Assembly (NCBI GenBank): GCA_016649775.1
Contig: JAENWY010000144.1
Location: forward strand, 1 to 5,887
Direction: 5' to 3'
Origin: Spirochaetaceae bacterium
Lineage (GTDB): Bacteria > Spirochaetota > Spirochaetia > Sphaerochaetales > Sphaerochaetaceae
DNA length: 5,887 nucleotides
This document shows positions 1 to 5,887 of the stretch, in pieces. The notes below the pieces were generated by a model. That model did no database searches. It worked only from the letters and a program-made list of their open reading frames with translations, and had not been told where the DNA came from. The position numbers were made by a program, and so were the translations under genes. Position 1 is the first letter of the stretch. Each line of letters opens with the position of its first letter.

Positions 1-506
1 ACGCCCTTAAAACTCTTTCTAACAGGAGATAAATCTAATTTTTCACGAATGTTACTCATTAATACAATTGCAAGAGTAAAACCAAGTCCTGCAGCAAGTC
101 CTCCAAAAAAGGATTGTAAACTAGTATAGCTTTCATCAATATTGATAATTGCAATACCTAATACTGCACAGTTTGTTGTAATTAATGGAAGATAAATACC
201 AAGAGCTTTATATAAAGGTGGTGATATTTTTCTAACAACTAATTCAACTACTTGTACAAGAGCTGCAATAACAAGAATAAATGCAACAGTACTTAAATAT
301 GTTAGGTTAAAAGGAATAAGTAAAAAGGCATAAATAGCCCAAGTTACAACAGAGGCAACTGAGGTAACAAATGTTACTGCCATCCCCATACCAAGAGCAC
401 TTTCACTATTCTTTGATACACCAATAAAAGGACACATTCCAAGGAATTGTACTAATATGAAGTTGCTAATAAATATATATGTTATTAATATTGCTATATA
501 ACTCAT
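1..506 (-). CDS. rnfA: RnfA, membrane subunit of the Rnf complex (3' end cut by window edge)
   Basis: This is an integral membrane subunit of the Rnf ferredoxin:NAD+ oxidoreductase. The first 168 residues are visible. RnfA proteins are usually about 190 residues, so roughly 25 are missing beyond position 1. Family signatures are clear: LVQFLGMCPFIGVSK (18-32), ALGIYLPLITTNCAVLG (101-117) and SNIREKLDLSPVRKSFKG (151-168). Several hydrophobic segments fit the usual six-helix topology. Cys25 and Cys113 match the conserved pair that, with the two cysteines of RnfE, is known in Rnf/Nqr to hold an intramembrane [2Fe-2S] cluster. The start is fixed by AAGGAG at 515-520, 8 nt before the ATG. The ATG shares one base with the rnfE stop codon (TAATG). 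rnfB is expected next, outside the window. Confidence 0.96.
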   Translation of the reverse strand, partial: MSYIAILITYIFISNFILVQFLGMCPFIGVSKNSESALGMGMAVTFVTSVASVVTWAIYAFLLIPFNLTYLSTVAFILVIAALVQVVELVVRKISPPLYKALGIYLPLITTNCAVLGIAIINIDESYTSLQSFFGGLAAGLGFTLAIVLMSNIREKLDLSPVRKSFKG

Positions 507-1150
507 TAGTTATTCTCCTTTTTTACACTATTTACTTTTTTATTCTTCTTATAGTTCATAAATGCAATAATACATCCCATGACAAGAAGAGCACCTGGAG
601 CTAATGTCAATACTCTAATAGGATTTGCTTCAATAAAGGGAATATGAATAATACCATCCCATCCACCAACACCAAACAATGTAATTGTTCCAGATCCTAA
701 GATTTCTCTAATTGCGGCAATAAGTAATAAAGCAATTGTAAAACCAAGACCCATACCAATACCATCTAAAGCACTATCGACAACAGTATTTTTATTAGCA
801 AATGCTTCCGCACGACCTAAAATAATACAGTTAACAACAATTAATGGAAGATAAACACCAAGTGATGTATAAACACTTGGAATATAAGCATGTAAAATCA
901 TTTCAATGATTGTAACAAAAGATGCAATAATAACAATGTAGGAAGGAATCCTTACATCATCAGGAATAACATTTCTCAATAAACTAATCATAATATTTGA
1001 AAGTGTTAATACAAATAAAACACTAAATCCCATACCAATGCCATTTGATACTATAGTTGTAACGCCTAAGGTTGGACAAAGACCTAAAAATAATACAAAT
1101 ACAGGGTTCTCTTTAAAAAGGCCTTTTACCAATTCTTTTTTGTTAGCCAT
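506..1150 (-). CDS. rnfE: RnfE, membrane subunit of the Rnf complex
   Basis: This integral membrane subunit is homologous to RnfA and packs with it in inverted topology in the ion-translocating core (family knowledge). It is 214 residues long, in the normal range. Visible signatures are KGLFKENPVFVLFLGLCPTLGV (from residue 9), VRIPSYIVIIASFVTIIEM (66-84) and LGVYLPLIVVNCIILGRAEAFA (97-118). Cys25 and Cys108 are the expected [2Fe-2S] ligands. About six hydrophobic stretches are present, and the C-terminal tail (200-214) is Lys/Asn-rich and probably cytoplasmic. It resembles RnfA around both cysteines, but the charged GRAEAFA segment after Cys108 assigns it to RnfE. GGAGG at 1158-1162 lies 7 nt before the ATG. 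Both ends overlap neighbours by one base (TAATG). Confidence 0.96.
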   Translation of the reverse strand: MANKKELVKGLFKENPVFVLFLGLCPTLGVTTIVSNGIGMGFSVLFVLTLSNIMISLLRNVIPDDVRIPSYIVIIASFVTIIEMILHAYIPSVYTSLGVYLPLIVVNCIILGRAEAFANKNTVVDSALDGIGMGLGFTIALLLIAAIREILGSGTITLFGVGGWDGIIHIPFIEANPIRVLTLAPGALLVMGCIIAFMNYKKNKKVNSVKKENN

Positions 1151-1692
1151 TATTTTGCCTCCAAAGTTTTAATGTACTCGCTACCGTTAAATAATGCTTG
1201 ACCAATAGCGGCAAATGTAATAGATGCACCACTGATAGCTGCACTATCTTTGCTACTTAACTGAGTTTTAGTAGTAGGTATTGGATCTTTATCAATATAT
1301 TTTGTCATATACCAACTATTATCACTTTTCTTACCAAGTCCAGGAGTTTCACTACTTCTAACAACTTTAGCTTTCATTACTTTTCCTGTTAAATCATAAG
1401 ATGCAACAATAGTAATTAAACCACCATAACCATTAGTAGATAATTCAAGAATATAACCTTTTATATTACCATTTTCTGTTAATGGGATATAATATGGAGA
1501 AACTTCACTATCTATAGCAAAATTTTTACCCAAATTATAACCAGGATTAACAGACTCTAAAGCATTAATAGTTTGTTGTATATTATAGGCTTTTATAATT
1601 GGAGCTGTAACACTATTTAATGAAGATAGCATTAATGCTGCAACAGCACAAATTATAGCTAAAACTAAAGAAGTTTTAAAATAATCTTTCAT
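1150..1692 (-). CDS. rnfG: RnfG, membrane-anchored FMN-binding subunit of the Rnf complex
   Basis: RnfG carries a covalently bound FMN on the outer face of the membrane and relays electrons within the complex. The protein is 180 residues. One N-terminal membrane segment (about 7-29) is followed by a soluble FMN-binding domain with the family motif SSETPGLGKK (113-122). The flavinylation site aligns with SGAS at 154-157. Rnf/Nqr proteins normally have a Thr acceptor in a D-x-x-S/T-G-A-T motif and the flavin is attached by ApbE. Here the acceptor position is Ser157 (codon 1224-1222), and the nearest upstream Asp is D149, eight residues away rather than six. The gene is otherwise intact. GGAGG at 1700-1704 lies 7 nt before the ATG. 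It overlaps rnfD upstream and rnfE downstream by one base each. The family call is secure; modification of Ser157 is inferred. Confidence 0.94.
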   Translation of the reverse strand: MKDYFKTSLVLAIICAVAALMLSSLNSVTAPIIKAYNIQQTINALESVNPGYNLGKNFAIDSEVSPYYIPLTENGNIKGYILELSTNGYGGLITIVASYDLTGKVMKAKVVRSSETPGLGKKSDNSWYMTKYIDKDPIPTTKTQLSSKDSAAISGASITFAAIGQALFNGSEYIKTLEAK

Positions 1693-2768
1693 TACTTTGC
1701 CTCCCTAACTTTTTTTACTGTACCAAATTTTTTTGGAATAATATATCTATCAATAGTAGGTACGACCATATTCATTAAAATAATAGATAATGATACAGCT
1801 TCTGGAAGTGCTCCGAAATATCTAATTAAGAAAGTAAAGAATCCACAACCTAGACCAAAAATAATTTGACCTTTTTTTGTAATTGGAGAACTAACCATAT
1901 CAGTTGCCATAAAAATAGCACCTAAAAATAACCCACCACTAAAAATTTGAGTTAAAACTTCACCTGAAGCAAAACCTAAACCAGATCTATAGCCTGAGAA
2001 TAACCAAGTTAATACAGCAAAAAATCCAATATAAGATAAAGGAGTATGCCATGAAATAATCTTTTTAGCACATAAATAAATACCACCAATCAATAAAAAG
2101 AAGGCTGAAACTTCACCAATACAACCACCAATATTACCAAAGAAAGCATCAATCGCATATGGAGAAATACCGGTAGAAGAAGCAATATTTTGTGCAAAAT
2201 GAGTAACAGGATAACCAGCTTGATTCATTAAATCAGTAGGACTCAAGTTTAAAGCACCACCAGCAATACTTGTTTTTACAAATCCAAGAGGAGTTGCACT
2301 ACCTACTGCATCAACTACACTTAGAGTTCTAGGAACTGCATAATTACTCATAAGGGAAGTAAAACTAAAGAATACAAATACACGACCACCTAGAGCTGGA
2401 TTCATCCAGTTTTGGCCTAAGCCTCCGAATATCCATTTAACAATACCAATTGCAAAAGCACTTGCAATAATTGCAACTAATAAAGGTACTAAAGGACTCA
2501 TGTTCATTCCAACAAGTAAACCTGTTAAGAAAGCTGATCCATCTGATAATGTACTTTTTATTAAACCGTTTTTTCCATCAATTAATCCAAGCAAATATTC
2601 TGTTAAACAAGAAGCTGCAATAGATACAACAAGAACAAGTAATGCTCTAAGTCCGAATACATATATACCCCAGATTGAAGCTGGAGCTAATGCAATACTA
2701 ACATTCCACATTATTGAAGATGTTTTATTTTTTGAATGGAAATGAGGTGAAGAACTAACTACTCTCAT
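1692..2768 (-). CDS. rnfD: RnfD, membrane flavin-binding subunit of the Rnf complex
   Basis: RnfD is the multi-pass subunit that carries a covalent FMN and lies on the electron path tied to ion pumping. It is 358 residues, a usual length. Recognisable family blocks are LSDGSAFLTGLLVGMNMSP (74-92), GLGQNWMNPALGGRVFVFF (116-134), FMATDMVSSPITKKGQIIFG (286-305) and a C-terminal stretch with RYFGALPEAVSLSII (316-330) and PTIDRYIIPKKFG (337-349). About eight to ten hydrophobic segments are visible. The FMN-threonine site is DAVGSATPLG (153-162), giving acceptor Thr159. The Asp spacing is normal, but the residue three before Thr is Gly, where Ser or Thr is typical. The start has AAGGAG at 2778-2783, 9 nt before the ATG, which overlaps the rnfC stop by one base. 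It is related to NqrB, but the operon context settles it as RnfD. Confidence 0.96.
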   Translation of the reverse strand: MRVVSSSPHFHSKNKTSSIMWNVSIALAPASIWGIYVFGLRALLVLVVSIAASCLTEYLLGLIDGKNGLIKSTLSDGSAFLTGLLVGMNMSPLVPLLVAIIASAFAIGIVKWIFGGLGQNWMNPALGGRVFVFFSFTSLMSNYAVPRTLSVVDAVGSATPLGFVKTSIAGGALNLSPTDLMNQAGYPVTHFAQNIASSTGISPYAIDAFFGNIGGCIGEVSAFFLLIGGIYLCAKKIISWHTPLSYIGFFAVLTWLFSGYRSGLGFASGEVLTQIFSGGLFLGAIFMATDMVSSPITKKGQIIFGLGCGFFTFLIRYFGALPEAVSLSIILMNMVVPTIDRYIIPKKFGTVKKVREAK

Positions 2769-4084
2769 TATTTTTTTCTCCTTGCCATTTTTTTGCCGAA
2801 TTTAAAGGTATGTACTAAAGGAATATGAGCTGGACATACAAAAGCACAACTACCACATTCTTTACAATCCATTAAAGAGTATTTATTAAGAGCCATATCA
2901 TAGGCACCTACATTAATATTTCTATACAACATTGTTGGCATTAGTCCAATTGGACAAGCTTGAACACATTTTCCACAGGAAATACATGCCGTTTGAGGCG
3001 CTATATTTTCAATTTTAATTGAAATAACCCCACTTGTTCCTTTTTGAATTGGAGTTTCTAAATCATAAAAAGAAAATCCCATCATTGGACCACCGGATAC
3101 AATTTTATCAGGTTCTTCGGTAAATCCACCGCAGAAATCAATCAACTCACCAATCTTTGTACCAATTGGAGCCAAAACATTCTTTGGTTCTTTAATACAT
3201 TCACCTGTTACGGAAACGATTCTTTCAAATAAAGGTTTGTTTTTTGCACAAGCTTCATATACAGCGAAACAAGTTCCAACATTAGAAACAACTGCACCGA
3301 TATCTAAAGGAAGTTTTCCACTAGGAATTTCTTTTTTAATTGTAGCACTCAACAATTGTTTTTCATCACCTTGTGGATATTTCATTTTTAAAGGTTGAAC
3401 TTGGATTTGATAACCAGAAGCTTCAATAACTTCTCTAAGATGCTTAATTGCATCCATTTTATTCACTTCAATTCCAACAATAATCTTTTTAGCACCAATG
3501 ACTCTTGCAATAATCATGATACCTTCAACAACACCCTCTGCTCTTTCAAGCATGGTTCTATGATCACTTGTAAGATAAGGTTCACATTCAACACCATTAA
3601 TTACAAGATATTCTGCTTCTTTACCTTTTGGAATAGAAAACTTTACATGAGCGGGAAAAGTTGCACCCCCCATACCAACGACACCAAGATCTTTAATAGT
3701 AGCTAAAAGCTCTTCTTTTGTCTTATTTTTCCATTCAGTTTTAACAAAGTCAACTTCAGGGGCCTCCTGATCTACTTCGATAACATAGGCATCACAACTA
3801 ACACTATTAGCAAGAGTTACTTTTTTAATAGCTTTAATTGTACCATTTACAGGGGAGTGAACTTCAGCACTGATGAAACTTGAAGCAGTTCCTATCTTTT
3901 CACCCTTAACAACTTTGTCTCCTTTAGCTTTTAGTGCCTTAGCTGGGGCTCCTAAATGTTGAGAGAGACTAACGATTACTTCCTTTGGAGTCGGTAATAT
4001 TTCAATAGCCTTTTTACTACTTAAATATTTTCGATCCTCAGGGTGTACACCGCCTCTTTTAAACGTTAGAACGTCATTTGGCAT
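2768..4084 (-). CDS. rnfC: RnfC, NADH/FMN-binding iron-sulfur subunit of the Rnf complex
   Basis: RnfC is the peripheral cytoplasmic subunit that exchanges electrons with NAD(H) through FMN and Fe-S clusters. It is 438 residues, typical of the short clostridial-type form without the long C-terminal repeats of enterobacterial RsxC. The N-terminal domain contains FKRGGVHPEDRKYLS (8-22) and a barrel-sandwich segment (about 33-105). The nucleotide/FMN fold shows GMGGATFPAHVK (137-148), NGVECEPYLTSDHR (163-176) and KYPQGDEKQLL (235-245). An SLBB-like region follows (about 285-340) with GGPMMG (331-336). Two 4Fe-4S motifs are complete: C367, C370, C373, C377 and C407, C410, C413, C417. The C-terminus is basic (KKMARRKK). 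AAGGAG at 4093-4098 sits 8 nt before the ATG. It is the first gene of the operon. Confidence 0.97.
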   Translation of the reverse strand: MPNDVLTFKRGGVHPEDRKYLSSKKAIEILPTPKEVIVSLSQHLGAPAKALKAKGDKVVKGEKIGTASSFISAEVHSPVNGTIKAIKKVTLANSVSCDAYVIEVDQEAPEVDFVKTEWKNKTKEELLATIKDLGVVGMGGATFPAHVKFSIPKGKEAEYLVINGVECEPYLTSDHRTMLERAEGVVEGIMIIARVIGAKKIIVGIEVNKMDAIKHLREVIEASGYQIQVQPLKMKYPQGDEKQLLSATIKKEIPSGKLPLDIGAVVSNVGTCFAVYEACAKNKPLFERIVSVTGECIKEPKNVLAPIGTKIGELIDFCGGFTEEPDKIVSGGPMMGFSFYDLETPIQKGTSGVISIKIENIAPQTACISCGKCVQACPIGLMPTMLYRNINVGAYDMALNKYSLMDCKECGSCAFVCPAHIPLVHTFKFGKKMARRKK

Positions 4085-4110
4085 TGTACTTACTCCTTAA
4101 TAAATTCCAG

Positions 4111-4129
4111 TTACACAATATTTGTGAAA
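4111..4129. promoter_or_regulatory. Near-palindrome upstream of rnfC, candidate operator
   Basis: The plus strand reads TTACACAATATTTGTGAAA. CACAA (4114-4118) pairs with TTGTG (4122-4126) around a 3-nt centre, and the outer TT/AA also match after one mismatch. The site lies just upstream of the rnfC ribosome site and overlaps the predicted rnf start point, a common place for a repressor to bind. The regulator is unknown. A short hairpin in the 5' leader is an alternative. Confidence 0.35.
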
Positions 4130-4131
4130 TT

Positions 4132-4160
4132 GTTTTAATAATATCCATTTTTTATATCAA
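4132..4160 (-). promoter_or_regulatory. Possible promoter of the rnf operon
   Basis: On the minus strand TTGATA (4160-4155, five of six matches to TTGACA) is followed after 17 nt by TAAAAC (4137-4132, four of six matches to TATAAT). Transcription would start near 4125, about 40 nt before the rnfC ATG. In such AT-rich DNA other boxes occur: TATTAT at 4143-4138 and TATAAT at 4175-4170. This placement is therefore tentative. Confidence 0.35.
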
Positions 4161-4177
4161 AAAAATTAAATTATAGT

Positions 4178-4183
4178 TATACT
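4178..4183 (+). promoter_or_regulatory. -10-like box immediately before the P-loop gene
   Basis: TATACT (five of six matches to TATAAT) ends 7 nt before the ATG at 4191, so initiation would fall at or next to the A of the start codon. No good -35 box is seen 16-18 nt upstream; the 17-nt position reads TATCAA. A weaker TATAGT lies at 4172-4177. There is no Shine-Dalgarno sequence between this box and the ATG. Confidence 0.4.
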
Positions 4184-4190
4184 AATACAC

Positions 4191-5051
4191 ATGAACCGTA
4201 TATTCAAGTATGCCTTTTGGAAAATAAAAGGAACAAAAGTATTTGCTCTAGTTGGAAAAAGTGGAACGGGAAAAAGCTTTAGATCTAAAATGGTAGCAGA
4301 AGAACACAATATAGATTTAATTATTGATGATGGGCTACTAATTAAAGGTGATAAAATGTTGGCAGGTAAAAGTGCAAAACAAGATCACACTTTCATTGCG
4401 GCCGTTAGAACTGCAGTATTTGACGATGAAGAACATCAAAAAGCTGTAATCACGGCTCTTCAAAAAGAAAGATATCATAGAATATTAATCATAGGTACGA
4501 GTGAAAAAATGGTTAGTAAAATTGCTTCTAGATTATCGATACCTCAACCAGAAAAAATATTTCATATTGAAGATATTGCCACAAAAGATGAGATTGATAC
4601 AGCAATGAGAGTACGATTCACAGAAGGTAAACATGTTATACCTGTACCTTCTATTGAAATTACCAGAACCTCTCCTAAAATAGTACTTGATTCAATGAAA
4701 GTTTTATTTCATCCTAATAAAATTTTACCTTGGAAAAGGACTCAAGTGTTTGAAAAAACAATTGTAAGACCTGATTTTACTAGATTTTCAAAAACCGTAA
4801 TTAGTGATGCCGCCTTAACTCAAATGGTAGTTCATTGTCTCGATGAATTTGACCAGTCTATAAGAGTAATTTCTTTAACTTCAAAGGTTTATGATAATGG
4901 GTATTCCTTGTCAGTAAAACTAAGAATTCCAACCTCACATATGATGAAAACATCAATTAGTGAACTACAAGAATATATTTCAGAATCACTCGAAAAATAT
5001 GGGAGTATATTTATAGCTAATGTTGCCATTGATATGGAAGAATGGAATTAA
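4191..5051 (+). CDS. P-loop NTPase-like protein with Asp23/Gls24-like C-terminus, function unknown
   Basis: The 286-residue protein has no obvious signal peptide or membrane segment, so it is probably cytoplasmic. Walker A is GKSGTGKS (22-29), right after a hydrophobic strand (VFALV). Next come LIIDDGLLIKG (43-53), a basic/acidic stretch with FDDEEH (77-82), and a second hydrophobic strand RILIIGTSEKMV (97-108). HVIPVPSIEI (148-157) ends the N-terminal part. Residues about 190-283 resemble the Asp23/Gls24 fold: TVISDAALTQMV (202-213), an amphipathic strand YSLSVKLRIP (238-247), a helix, then IANVAIDMEEW (275-285). That match is by eye. I recall similar single-gene proteins in other anaerobes annotated only as ATP-binding, but cannot name a function. 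The start is the only reasonable ATG before Walker A; it has no ribosome site and may be leaderless. It is divergent from rnf across 106 bp, so shared control is possible. It could instead be an unrelated ATPase housekeeping gene. Confidence 0.85.
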   Translation: MNRIFKYAFWKIKGTKVFALVGKSGTGKSFRSKMVAEEHNIDLIIDDGLLIKGDKMLAGKSAKQDHTFIAAVRTAVFDDEEHQKAVITALQKERYHRILIIGTSEKMVSKIASRLSIPQPEKIFHIEDIATKDEIDTAMRVRFTEGKHVIPVPSIEITRTSPKIVLDSMKVLFHPNKILPWKRTQVFEKTIVRPDFTRFSKTVISDAALTQMVVHCLDEFDQSIRVISLTSKVYDNGYSLSVKLRIPTSHMMKTSISELQEYISESLEKYGSIFIANVAIDMEEWN

Positions 5052-5505
5052 ATGTTTTAAAAAAAGCCTTATATTTATAAATTATTACACAACTTGTAAT
5101 GATTATTTGTATTAAAAAAATTATACTATTTTATAAGATAATTTTTTTTTGCTTAAGTATTTTTTATATTATTGTAATTTTTTTAAAACTCTTTATCTGA
5201 TTTTCTGTCATGCTTATCTAATCCCTAATTTTCGATATCTTCCTCTTTAACGTTTTAGCAAGATAAATTAGGAGCAAAATAAAATTATATATCACATGAA
5301 TTAATAGTTTATTATTTTGACACTCTTCCTTATAATATTATTGAGATTTTGTATTAATTTCACTGCCTCTATATTAATTTGTTTTTACCTAAAGTTCCTC
5401 ACTTAAGATTGTAAAACAGTAGCTAACATTTTACATAGTGATTCAGCTATTTGAAATCTATAAAAATTTTGTTTACAAATAATTCACACTTAAGTTTTTT
5501 TGTTT
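5052..5505. other. AT-rich intergenic stretch without a supported gene
   Basis: Base use drops sharply after 5051; the 60 bases at 5101-5160 contain only seven G or C. All frames are broken by frequent stops, and I find no tRNA, rRNA, CRISPR or clear riboswitch. Two minus-strand reading-frame pieces (about 5459-5404 and 5375-5306) are open for 18-23 codons without starts or recognisable motifs. They might be further decay of the fragment at 5506-5694, but this cannot be supported. CACTTAAG occurs twice (5400-5407 and 5487-5494), probably by chance. Confidence 0.7.
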
Positions 5506-5694
5506 TTAATTTAATTTTAAAAATATTTTTTCCATAATTCCATAGTTTATTTGAATAATCACCAAATAATGCTTAGTTTTAAAATAAGATTTCTCAGTTC
5601 TACTTCTAAATCCATGACAGTTCATCTCTTTTCCACAATAAGGACAAATGATTTTTATTCTATCATCAATAGTTATTTTAAGACAGTTTTGACC
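5506..5694 (-). pseudogene. Decayed fragment with zinc-ribbon motif, possibly transposase N-terminus
   Basis: The minus strand is open for 62 codons, between a stop at 5697-5695 and a TAA at 5508-5506. It contains ICPYCGKEMNCHGFRSRTEK (CxxC starting at 5646). A CxxCG pair followed by H-G-F/Y-R-x-R is typical of the N-terminal zinc ribbon of several transposase families, for example ISL3-like. No plausible start codon with a ribosome site precedes it, upstream codons in the same frame contain several stops, and the second cysteine pair expected of a zinc ribbon is missing. No transposase catalytic domain follows. It is best read as a dead remnant. A chance match in AT-rich DNA is possible, although the motif is longer than expected by chance. 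Confidence 0.4.
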
Positions 5695-5760
5695 TTATTT
5701 TTAATTAGAGTTGTAATTTTCTTGTATTTGAATTGATTAGATGATAACCATGATTATGTT

Positions 5761-5813
5761 AAAAGTGAAACCTTAATTATCTTGGTGGAAAATTAGGAGG
5801 TTTCACTTTTTTT
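5761..5813 (+). terminator. Strong rho-independent terminator
   Basis: A perfect 13-bp arm AAAAGTGAAACCT (5761-5773) pairs with 5798-5810. An inner TAATT/AATTA stem (5774-5778 with 5791-5795) continues it past a 2-nt GG bulge, with a 12-nt loop. Seven T follow (5807-5813), then a T/C-rich run, so it works best on the plus strand. On the minus strand the hairpin is followed by only four T, so termination there would be weaker. The nearest plus-strand gene ends 710 nt upstream, so its client gene is unclear. Confidence 0.8.
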
Positions 5814-5860
5814 CTCTTCTTTTTTAAATTTAAATTTGAATTTGAATAATACAATTATTA

Positions 5861-5866
5861 TATAAT
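5861..5866 (+). promoter_or_regulatory. Possible -10 box for a gene beyond the right edge
   Basis: A perfect TATAAT lies just after the terminator and near the window end. The best -35-like sequences (TTGAAT at 5836-5841 and 5842-5847) are 19 and 13 nt away, neither ideal. The box sits in a 12-bp palindrome TATTATATAATA (5856-5867), so a minus-strand TATAAT (5862-5857) also exists. Support is weak in such AT-rich DNA. Confidence 0.3.
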
Positions 5867-5887
5867 AGCTAAGTTGATAAATACAGG

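Noticed and set aside
2500..2745. Plus-strand open frame of 81 codons inside rnfD
   Set aside because: It lies entirely antisense to the well-conserved RnfD N-terminal half, has no ribosome site or recognisable domain, and is a shadow of the real gene.
3395..3706. Plus-strand open frame of 103 codons inside rnfC
   Set aside because: It is antisense to the conserved nucleotide-binding region of RnfC; the Asn/Phe/Cys-rich translation resembles no protein and is a reading shadow.
4122..4139. Full Rex-type operator upstream of rnfC
   Set aside because: Only the TTGTGAA half matches the consensus; the partner half TTTTAAT fits three of seven positions, so a specific Rex site is not supported.
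5081..5103. Inverted repeat ATTATTACA/TGTAATGAT just after the P-loop gene as its terminator
   Set aside because: The 9-bp stem is almost all A-T with one G-T pair, and no T-run follows, so it is too weak to call an intrinsic terminator.
5551..5736. Plus-strand open frame of 61 codons in the AT-rich region
   Set aside because: It has no ribosome site, its composition is that of random AT-rich DNA, and it overlaps the more protein-like minus-strand zinc-ribbon fragment.
5824..5846. Short tandem repeat of TTTRAA-like units
   Set aside because: Only about four imperfect copies of a 6-nt AT-rich unit, well within what low-complexity AT-rich DNA shows by chance.

Overview
The window holds most of an rnf operon on the minus strand, a divergent plus-strand gene for a P-loop protein, and then about 0.8 kb of very AT-rich DNA with no intact gene. 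The low G+C, the gene order rnfC-D-G-E-A, and the strong AAGGAG/GGAGG ribosome sites suggest a low-G+C anaerobic bacterium. A Firmicutes/Mycoplasmatota-type lineage is most likely, but other AT-rich anaerobes such as spirochaetes cannot be excluded. TGG is used for Trp throughout, and no in-frame TGA is needed to read any gene.

Positions 4084 down to 1 encode RnfC (peripheral NADH/FMN/Fe-S subunit), RnfD (membrane flavin subunit), RnfG (anchored flavoprotein), RnfE (membrane subunit) and RnfA (membrane subunit, cut by the window edge). rnfB, which normally follows rnfA in this gene order, would lie off the left edge. All four internal junctions are 1-nt TAATG overlaps, each with a good Shine-Dalgarno sequence inside the upstream gene, so the operon looks tightly translation-coupled. 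The complex should exchange electrons between NADH and ferredoxin and couple this to Na+ or H+ transport across the cytoplasmic membrane.

Positions 4085-4190 form a divergent promoter region with a near-palindrome next to the predicted rnf start site. The plus-strand gene at 4191-5051 has a Walker A motif near its N-terminus and an Asp23/Gls24-like C-terminus. It has no ribosome site, and a -10-like box sits 7 nt before its ATG, so its mRNA may be leaderless. Its function is not known to me.

Positions 5052-5760 have no intact gene. The only coding trace is a broken minus-strand fragment with a CPYCG zinc-ribbon motif, probably decayed transposase. A strong plus-oriented intrinsic terminator (5761-5813) and a possible promoter at the right edge close the window.

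The points most worth a second look are the atypical flavin-attachment motifs in both RnfG (SGAS) and RnfD (GSAT), the divergent P-loop/Asp23-like gene with its possible leaderless start, and the operator-like palindrome. I see no clear sign of a wholly new multi-gene system.
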